In this document: positions 56,357-64,000 of the stretch, in pieces
Position numbering within the stretch: position 1 is the stretch's first letter
Layout of the letters: each line of letters opens with the position of its first letter
Assembly: GCA_036250195.1 (NCBI GenBank)
Contig: JAVHZZ010000001.1
Location: 377,562,707-377,626,706 of the forward strand
DNA length: 64,000 nt
Direction of reading: 5' to 3'
Source of the DNA: Mixophyes australis
Lineage: Eukaryota > Chordata > Amphibia > Anura > Limnodynastidae
Notes under the pieces: model-generated
Told to the model about the DNA's origin: nothing
Seen by the model: only the letters and a program-made list of their open reading frames with translations
Databases searched by the model: none
Position numbers and translations under genes: made by a program

Positions 56357-57813
56357 GTTGTCCATAATTTAAGTTTTGTGTTATAATATGAAAGGACACA
56401 GGGAATGAGTATTGGACACACTTTCTGAAATTTATTTAATACTTTGTACGAAAGCCTTTGTTGGTAATAACAGCTCCAAGACGTCTCCTGTATGGAGAAA
56501 CTAGTCGGTTGCATTGCTCAGATGTGATTTTGCCCCATTCTTCAACGCAAATAGTCTTCAAATCTTCAAGGTTCCGTGGGATTATTCTATGAACTCTGAT
56601 ATTTAGTTCTTTCCAAAGATTTTCAATTGGATGCAATTCAGGTGATTGGCTGGGACATTCTAGCAGCTTTATGTTCTTTCTCTGAAACCACTTGAGAGTG
56701 TCCTTGGCTGTGTCTTTGGGATCATTGTCTTGCTGAAATGTCCACCATTGTTTCATTGTCAGCATCCTGGTAGAAGGCAGCAGATGTTTCTCAAGAATGT
56801 ATCTGTAAATTTTTCCATTCATCCTTCCTTCAATCAGATGCAGTATGCCAGTACCGTGTGCAGAAAAACAGCCCCGCACCATAATGTTCCACCTCCAAAC
56901 TTCACTGTTGGTATGCTGTTTTTGGGGTGATGTGCAGTGCCATTTCTCCTCCAAACATGGTGTGCATTATGGCATCCAAAGAGTTCAATTTTGCTCTCAT
57001 CTAACCATACTATATTCTGCCAGTATTTCACAGGCTTGTCCAAATGTTGTGCAGCAAACTTTAAACAAGCTTCAACATATTTTTTTTTCCAGCAACAGAG
57101 TCTTGCGTGGTGAGCGTGCATACAGGCCATGGTGGTTGAATGCATTGCTTATTGTTTTCTTTGAAACAATTGTACCTGCTAATTCCACGTCTCTCTGAAC
57201 CTCTCCACAAGTGGTCTTTGGTTCTTGGACAACTCTTCTGGTAATGTTTTTCACTCCTCTGTCAGAAATATTGCGAGCTGCACCTGGTCGTGGCTGGTTT
57301 GTGGTGAAATGATGTTCTTTCCACTTCCGGATTATGGCCCTAACAGTACTCACTGGAACATTCAGCAGTTTAGAGATCCTTCTGTAGCCAATGCCATCAG
57401 TATGTTTTACAACAATAAGGTAGCGAAGGTCTTGAGAGAGCTCTTTGCTTTTACCCATCATGAAAAGTTTCTTGAGTGACACCTTCGTAATGAGACACCT
57501 TTTTATGGGCCATCAGTTGTGGTTTAACCAGCTGGCAGGATTGCTTTCTAATTACTGATAGATTTCAGCTGGGTTCTTAGCTTTCCATGCCTTTTTGCAC
57601 CTCCCTTTCTTCATGTGTTCAATACTTTATCCCTGTGTCATTTCACATTATTACACAAAACTTAAATTATGGACATCTATGGGTTGATTTCTTTGCATGT
57701 GGGGATTGCAAGGGTTGTTGCTTACATTTGGTGTCAATTTCATTACAATAGCCACATTAAATATATATTTATTGAGAAATATTATGTGTGCAATACTTAT
57801 TTCACCCGCTGTA
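56353..57813 (-). mobile_element. Tc1-family transposon, left TIR truncated
   Basis: The right end is the long TIR whose outer part reads TACAGCGGGTGAAATAAG on the minus strand (ends 57813 at a TA). Its inner part 'ccataatttaagttttgtgt' is repeated inverted at 56363. The outer ~150 bp of the left TIR are missing and replaced by (TA)n. The transposase pseudogene occupies most of the element. The motif wording matches a widespread vertebrate Tc1 group. Confidence 0.92.
56436..57482 (-). pseudogene. Tc1 transposase (DD34E), two frameshifts
   Basis: Tc1 transposases cut and paste DNA at TA sites. The minus-strand frame opens at 57482 (MSLKKLFMMGKSKELS; MGKSKELS is the more usual start). A paired-like helix-turn-helix (GYRRISKLLNVPVSTVRAII, about residues 30-50) and the linker RPGAARN follow. 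A frameshift falls in a run of A on the minus strand near 57085. The catalytic motifs remain: DESKIELFG (first Asp), then after a second frameshift near 56900 QQDNDPKDTAK (second Asp) and HPIENLW (Glu). 34 residues lie between the second Asp and the Glu, giving DD34E. The C-terminus VITNKGFRTKY ends at 56436. Length is close to the family's usual 340 residues. Inactive here, but only mildly damaged. Confidence 0.95.
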
Positions 57814-57924
57814 TACACTATGTGTATATTTAGATTTAGATGGTCTATATTATATAATAATGTACCACTTTGGCGCACCTTTTTATACATTTGACAATTT
57901 TGGATGTGTGGAATAAACCCCCCT

Positions 57925-58210
57925 TTATTTTTGTTTTCAATTCCCAACCAGGCTCTTTTTGTGTGGAATTTGTTTGGTCTCACCAAGTTTGCATGGATTT
58001 TCTCAGGGGGCTTCAGTTTCTTCTTACACTCGAAAGACATATATGGTAGGTTAGTTGGCTGCTGATTAAATTGGACTCTAGTCTGTGTGTGCTTGTGTGT
58101 TAGGGAATTTAGACTGTAAGCTCTAATGAAGCAGATGCTGATGTGAGTGACGACTATTCTATGTACTTCGCTGCATAATAATGTGGCACTATGTAAATGA
58201 TTAATAGTAA
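57925..58210 (+). mobile_element. V-SINE, decayed, nearly full
   Basis: On the plus strand the B-box-like 'tttcaattcccaacc' is followed by 'tgtgtggaatttg', the decayed central domain 'gcatggattttctcaggggg', 'taggttagttggctgct' and the 'ttagactgtaagctctaatg' tail. The A box part is absent or unrecognisable. It lies about 110 bp beyond the Tc1 right end. Confidence 0.78.
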
Positions 58211-58380
58211 AGTGAATACCTCCTTTAAGTAATAGAAATTAAACCCAGCTCCAGAAGGGAATCATTTTCTTAATGCTTTAATGAACAGTTCATGTTATGT
58301 AATCAAGGCAATAGGCAGCTAGCAACTAAGAGCAGGATGGTGTATTCGGTGCTGTATCAGTAGTAGGACTACACCTTATC

Positions 58381-58726
58381 ATCAGCTATTTATATAGTGC
58401 CACTAATTCCGCAGCACTGTACAGAAAACTCACTCACATCAGTCCCTGCCCTATTGGAGCTTACAGTTTAAATTCCATAACATACACACACACAGACACA
58501 AACAGAGAGAGAGAGAGAGAGAGACTTGGGTCAATCTGATAGCAGCCAATTAACCTACTAGTTAGTTTTTGGAGTGTGGGAAGAAACCGGACCACCCGGA
58601 GGAAACCCACGCAAACGAAGAGAAAAAATACAAACTCCACACAGATAAGGCCATGGTTGGGAATTGAACTCATGACCCCAGTGCTGTAAGGCAGAAGTGC
58701 TAACCACTAAGCCACCATGCTGCCCC
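58381..58726 (-). mobile_element. V-SINE, full length
   Basis: The best preserved SINE here. On the minus strand: a tRNA-like head with A box TGGCTTAGTGG (58704-58714) and B box GAGTTCAATTCC (58660-58671), the central V domain 'ttcctccgggtggtccggtt', an (AG)n expansion at about 58504-58524, and an L2-like tail to 58381. The boxes fit the RNA polymerase III consensus. Confidence 0.92.
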
Positions 58727-61298
58727 AACACTTAATTGTAAGAATCCGAAAACACAGCACTAAGAAGATCCAAGTCAAGCATATTGTGACAGCTAGTCTA
58801 ACCTCTCTCCTAACATTTTAACAATAAGAATCCATAAGGTCCCAATGAAAGCAGGACTTATGTTTCTAGGCCAGAAATGACAAACACACCACTCTCAAAC
58901 TACTCTGAAAATAAAATTATTGGCACAAGATTGCAAATCATCCAATGATCCAATCTGAAAGCTGCTGACACCTTTATTAGATTGATAAAGCAGAAGTACT
59001 ATAGCTGACTGTATGTTAATGCCAGAACCCATTTTAAACATCTATTGTTATCTTGTCTGTAACTGCAAGATCTAAACAGTCTAAACGTTGTTCATTGAGA
59101 AATAAATCAATTATTTAAATGGAATTGCACAAACTGCACAATTGTTTTGGTTTTTACATATGCAGCCATGGGCAGTTTTACAGACTAGTAAGTAATCCTT
59201 TGCCGACCAGACACAATACTTATTCATCATTGTTGGACTTAGACTGTCATTGACGGGTCCCCTAAAGGGACATGTACCAAGTGATTCAGTTCCTGTCTCT
59301 TCAATCGCCAGACTATGCCTTCCAAAGTGAATGCAGTCTACCTAATGTAAAAGGGGAAAGCATTTCTGCATGCAGTAGCGGGTCAGTGCTGGGTATCCTG
59401 GTGATAATATTATCATGCCATAGGAAGTATCCTGAGAGATGGGGGCCACAGTAACAGTGTAGGGGATCCAGCTCAGAGTGACCCTGCCACCAAAACTATT
59501 AGATTTAGTATTAGCTGGATATAATAGCAAACTTGTCTGGAAAGGCTCTCCCCTCGACGTATGGGTGCCTACACAAAGTGTAAAAACTAAAAACAAAAGT
59601 AAAATAATGATTTTAGAAGGAATAAAAATAAATATGCCATTCCCAAACATGACAATATTCAATGATAGCCACTTTAAAACTCACCAAAAAATATCTTCCT
59701 GACTCTTGACCTACCACCCCCTTCTTCTAAGTGTAGCCATTATGCACAGTAATGCATTGCACCCATGTGCAAATGCAACATATCAATCAACAGGAAAAAA
59801 GAACTAAAACTAATACGTCCACATTTGTTTCTGGACCTGACAGCTATGTCACACATTGTATCATATACTCTTATTTGACATTGCTGTACTCTTGACAACC
59901 AGGTGATTGTATTTTGGTGTAAATATTAAGGGTTTCACTAACTGGGTTAAAAAATATATTCCCATTTTTCAGTATTTGTCCATATGTATTGTAATATGCT
60001 ACCAAAAATATAACATGTTTTTGTGTAGACTAAGGAATAAAAAAGGTTATTCAGATTCAAACTGGCAGATTTCCAAAATGTCATGAAGGGGTGAAAACCT
60101 TCCAGATATAAAGGGGCTAAAAACAGTCTTTTCCTTCTCCAGTTGACCTCAGAGAAAATACACTAAGACAAGTATTAGGTAGTCACAATCTGTTTATCAA
60201 TACTTAAAAATTGAGATATCTGGAATACAGTCATGAGGTTTGGGGTTTTTTTCAAACTAAATACGGCTTAGAGCTATTTAAAAGTCTATTATATACACAA
60301 GTTTCCCACATGGCAATAAACAACCTCTCAGATAGCTTAGTTCTCAGCACAAGCAAAGTACAGCTGCTATATAACAGGCCATGGCTTAAGCATCATAGGT
60401 AAGCTTAGGTTTCATGTGGGCTACAGGAAAGTACACACTGATAATAACTAGTTATAGGGAGAAATGCTTGCACTATTGGCAGAAGGAATTCCAACATAAA
60501 GGGCCCTCTGAGCAGGAAGGCTAAATTAGTGGTGCTCTTCAATATTACAGGATGCCTCCTGACTGTCAAAGAGTAAGGACACATAGAATAGACAACTATA
60601 CTTTCAGAACAAAAATAAGGACTTTTCATTTTAACAATCTATATATCCACGAATGAGGCTGTATGTCAAAATATTCAGCAGTCAGCATGTGTTTTCAATT
60701 GAAACTACAATGCAGATTTGTTCAAGAAAACTTTGGCTGCTAATAAGCCCGCTAGCTGTGTTTTAAGTGTGGTATTTTCTGTTTGAGTCCTTTTTAGGAA
60801 TGTATTTGATATGCAATGGCCGGTGTAATCTTAGCTAAAATCTGATCTAAACATTCCCATGTCAAAAAATGCTGTTTGCTACAAAACTGTTTAATCTAAT
60901 TCTGTAAGATGAGTATTAAGTTCATAAGAAATACTGCACTGTACAATTATTTACTTTTATAGCCAATTTTCTGTGTTAGCCATACATAAAACATAAATGA
61001 ACAACAATGTAGTAGATATGTAGCCCCACAAAAGCTCATCTATACCCCTATTCTATTAACAGCAGGAACAACTAGTAGGTATAATACACGTAATGCATCA
61101 CAAGCATTGCAATAAATATGCCAACTACACAATATGTACTACTAGTTAGGAATGAGATAATATAACTATAGGTATATCTGTGCAATAATCTACTAGTTCC
61201 TCAATGCAATATAATAGTGAAACAGTATTTTTAAATAAATTGAATGAGTTGATGGTGCGAAGTATGGTGGTGCACTTATTGAACACAGTGCAGTAATG
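58727..61298. other. no gene seen; AT-rich unique-looking sequence
   Basis: About 2.6 kb without recognised coding motif, terminal repeat or array. Short frames such as 59478-59702 carry no domain. Confidence 0.5.
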
Positions 61299-61301
61299 TA
61301 A

Positions 61302-61749
61302 GGCTGGGTACACACTACAGGTTTTGCAGACGATTATTGGGCCAATCACACGACAAACGACCATTCTGGCCGATATCGCATTAATGTGTACACTGCAACG
61401 ATGGACGATTATCGTTCCAAAGCACATCGTGTCGTTTGATTTAATTTTTAATCCGCACTAAAAATCTTGTTCAACGATGGAACAATGCAATTCCAATTCT
61501 GCAGTGTGTATGCACTAACGACCAGCAGTGTCCATAGATCTTAATGAAGCAGTATGCAGTGTCACAATCTTTTCAGCCAATGGTTATGATAGATGAAGAG
61601 CACAGATCTGAAGGTGAATTGTGTAAAATGTGTTTAGTGTGTACACATGAATCAAAATGCTGATCAGGACTATTTTTTCTTTTTCAGCAGTTGGTAAAAT
61701 CATTAACGATATCGCATCGGGATAAATTTTTTGTAGTGTGTGCCCAGGC
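61302..61749. mobile_element. PIF/Harbinger MITE (GGCTGGGTACACACTACA family), copy 2
   Basis: The ends are GGCTGGGTACACACTACAG and, inverted, TGTAGTGTGTGCCCAGGC. Flanking TAA is exact (61299-61301 and 61750-61752). The interior matches 34267-34676 throughout, with an extra ~40 bp near the right end. Confidence 0.92.
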
Positions 61750-61752
61750 TAA

Positions 61753-63660
61753 CTCTTCTTTTAGGACTTTGTCAACACAAGCATTTTAAGTATTCCAAGC
61801 AAAATGCAAATGCAGTAAATCACTAGGGATCATTAATCTATATTCTGATACACAGAGCCTGATTGTTTTACATCTTGCACATATGAGAGATTGTCATGAA
61901 CAGCAATCACCTAAGCCTGCATGATGCGTGTGTGACACAGGGTTAACCAAAAAACAGCCACCTGGTCTGTCTAAAATGATCAAATCCTTCCCTATCTATG
62001 CCACACACTAGCTTTGCGGTACTAACTATGCCACCACCAAGGTTTTTTCTGACAAGAGCTGACACTCTTATTTAGGAAGCCTTCGGTTCTCCCTAGCATT
62101 AATCTAGCACAATTTACTTTAATCAGAGTTCACATAAACCACAATGTTCTCACCATTTCAATTATGTAGCGTCTTGACCAAACTGTTGCGTGAATTCGTA
62201 AGAACACAGAGACTTGAACTTATTAAGTGTAATTTAATATGGAAAATACATCCACAATGCTTAAGATAAAACAGGTAATAAAAGGCATACAAATATAATG
62301 CAATTGTTTCTTATAAAATAAAAAGGATAAAACACAGAATTGATACCTCACTTATAATCAAGTTTCTGGTGCTGGGGAGAAGCAGGAAAAATGGGACCCT
62401 CTTCAATATCAAATTGACTCCCTCAAGAGTGAACAAAGGCTTACATTTACGCTACAGTTTTAAATCCAAGCTACAGGGCCTACAACCCCCCTTCCTGTGA
62501 GGTCAGAACCAACAGGACTGTAGAATGCAAATTAGGCTTTTATGATTCTGCTGTAGAGACAGGTTTTTGGCACTCTATCCTAACTTTTCACCCGTATGAC
62601 TTACAAACATGATTTTACCTCCACACAACAGGTCATAAGTTTCCCTTCATCTACATACCACACATGCCTCTGGTATGTAAAATATTGGAGAAAATGATAT
62701 GATATTTTCCTGTGACCCTATTCAGCTTGAATCTGTCATTAACATACAACCCTGTCTCTGCAGTCGGCATGTCTGGGGCCTCCCAAACATGTGTTAGATT
62801 TCATTGTCTTGCAAGAGATATCCTCAAAGGCTTTCACATTTGCGTCTTGCCATAAATGGTACAAGGTGCTACCCTTATCTACCAGCCCCCTCTGGGTAGT
62901 TTAACATAAACAAAACCCATTGATCTAACAGCTTCTAAGAGAGCCATGTCACACTATTTCTAGGAATTAATTCACAAACATATATTTGCAGATTTATGCC
63001 TAAAAATTAGCTTGCACATGACAGAGATAATAAGCTCAAAACAGCTCTATGTAATTTGGATATAGGGCTTTACATATTGGGTGGTGTATAAGGTTTAAAC
63101 CAGTACTTCTGAGTGCATAGTTCACCTAGAGGGACGCATAAGAACTTATTTAAATGCCTCCGCCCACAATTCCAATGTAATGATATTTTATAGCAGATAT
63201 ATCTAAAAACCTAAGAAGCCTATTGCTGCCCTTTGTAAAGAAACAGGAAAAGTTACAACCATTGCTTTAAACATCCTTTGATTTAATTGATGTGTCATCA
63301 CAGAGGGATGGCCACATGTTGCCCAAATGGCATTAAAATAGTAGCAAGAAAGGGAGACACCAGAGAAGCATTCACTCTCTCAGCTCCAGCAACAGAAGCA
63401 GCTTGTCCAAACATACAACACTCTACCAGCATTATTCAGGCCTGTTAGTGCAGTTGTAAGATGAGTTCACATACAGCCTGATAGGGTCCATCTGCAGTCA
63501 TCTCCCAACTGCATTTATGGACATGTACAGTAATCTATATCATCACTAGCAGGAACTGAGGTTATTATCAGACCATGTGCTCGGTGACTTCAGGCCAATT
63601 GCCTGGTATTGGCTGCGATGTGCCTAGTATAAGACTTTGGGAGATTGGTAACCATGTTTA
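61753..63660. other. no gene seen; possible LTR-like segment at 62170-62560
   Basis: 62170-62560 has an inverted polyadenylation-like tract followed by C-rich phrases ('agggcctacaaccccccttc'), reminiscent of an old LTR on the minus strand, without usable boundaries. The rest is AT-rich with nothing recognised. Confidence 0.35.
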
Positions 63661-63661
63661 A

Positions 63662-63856
63662 TATCATCATCATCACTGTTTATTTATATAGCGCCACTGA
63701 TTCTGCAGCACTGTGCAGAGAACTCATTCACATCAGTCCCTGCCCCATTGGAGCTTACAGTCTAAAATACCTGACATAGACACAGACACAGACACTAGGG
63801 TCAATTTTTGAAAGCAGCCAATTAACCTACCAGTATGTTTTTGGACTGTGGGAGGA
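63662..63856 (-). mobile_element. V-SINE, 3' half
   Basis: From the CATCATCAT tail through 'gcgccactgattctgcagca' and 'cctgccccattggagcttac' to 'ggactgtgggaggaaa', where unrelated sequence takes over. The head and part of the central domain are missing. Confidence 0.88.
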
Positions 63857-64000
63857 AATTACATACATAGGACACATGTCTATCAGTCTTTTCATATATA
63901 GAGGAACCACCATTCTGTACACTAGACAATGCTGTCATTTCTATGGTATAAAATAAGCTCACAGTTTAGTGCAAAATATCATAGAGCATATATGTCCTAT

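Noticed and set aside
58381..58726. tRNA gene suggested by A and B boxes
   Set aside because: The boxes are the head of a SINE with a V domain and LINE tail. No cloverleaf with a proper acceptor stem was seen.

Overview
The window looks like gene-poor vertebrate DNA, most likely from a frog or another amphibian. It is AT-rich with CpG-poor flanks, has no recognisable host exon, tRNA, rRNA or bacterial-type gene, and is dense with decayed transposable elements. The mix is typical of anuran genomes: V-SINEs (DANA-like, tRNA-headed), L2-like and CR1-like LINEs, Ty3/gypsy chromovirus remnants, BED-finger hAT elements, PIF/Harbinger and hAT MITEs, a Tc1 element of the DD34E type and a Helitron. 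The organism call is an inference from repeat content, not from a marker gene. All transposase and reverse transcriptase reading frames seen are broken.

Layout. 1-2.9 kb: a SINE tail, a hAT MITE, a local duplication and a foldback MITE. 2.9-6.1 kb: hAT copy A with a decayed BED-finger transposase. 7.0-9.9 kb: a hairpin-chain MITE, a CR1 reverse transcriptase fragment, a 32-bp minisatellite, an L2 3' end and a nearly perfect palindromic hAT MITE. 10.7-20.3 kb: more MITEs, a minus-strand gypsy LTR/gag junction, an internally deleted L2, and a plus-strand chromovirus end (integrase C-terminus, chromodomain, LTR). 21.6-29.5 kb: MITEs, a 557-bp near-identical direct duplication, and hAT copy D carrying a 24-bp minisatellite. 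30.5-38 kb: MITEs, a foldback structure of about 1.75 kb with an L2 fragment at its centre, and a second CR1 fragment.

39.7-47.7 kb is a nested stack. hAT copy C (exact 8-bp target duplication) is split by an L2 LINE. That L2 is split by hAT copy B and by a V-SINE, and copy B is split by a solo LTR and by a tiny LINE-tail insertion. 48-55 kb holds LINE tails and MITEs. 55.6-58.7 kb has a Helitron sitting in a (TA)n tract, then a Tc1 element that lacks its outer left TIR, then two V-SINEs. 59-64 kb is mostly unique-looking sequence plus one Harbinger MITE and a SINE fragment.

The most unusual observation concerns the hAT copies. They share the terminal octamer TAGAGATG but carry two unrelated subterminal modules (a TTTTGG-rich one and a CTCGG-rich one). 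Copies A and C have the first at the transposase 5' side and the second at the 3' side, copy B has the reverse arrangement, and copy D has the first module at both ends. Target site duplications show that each is a single insertion unit.
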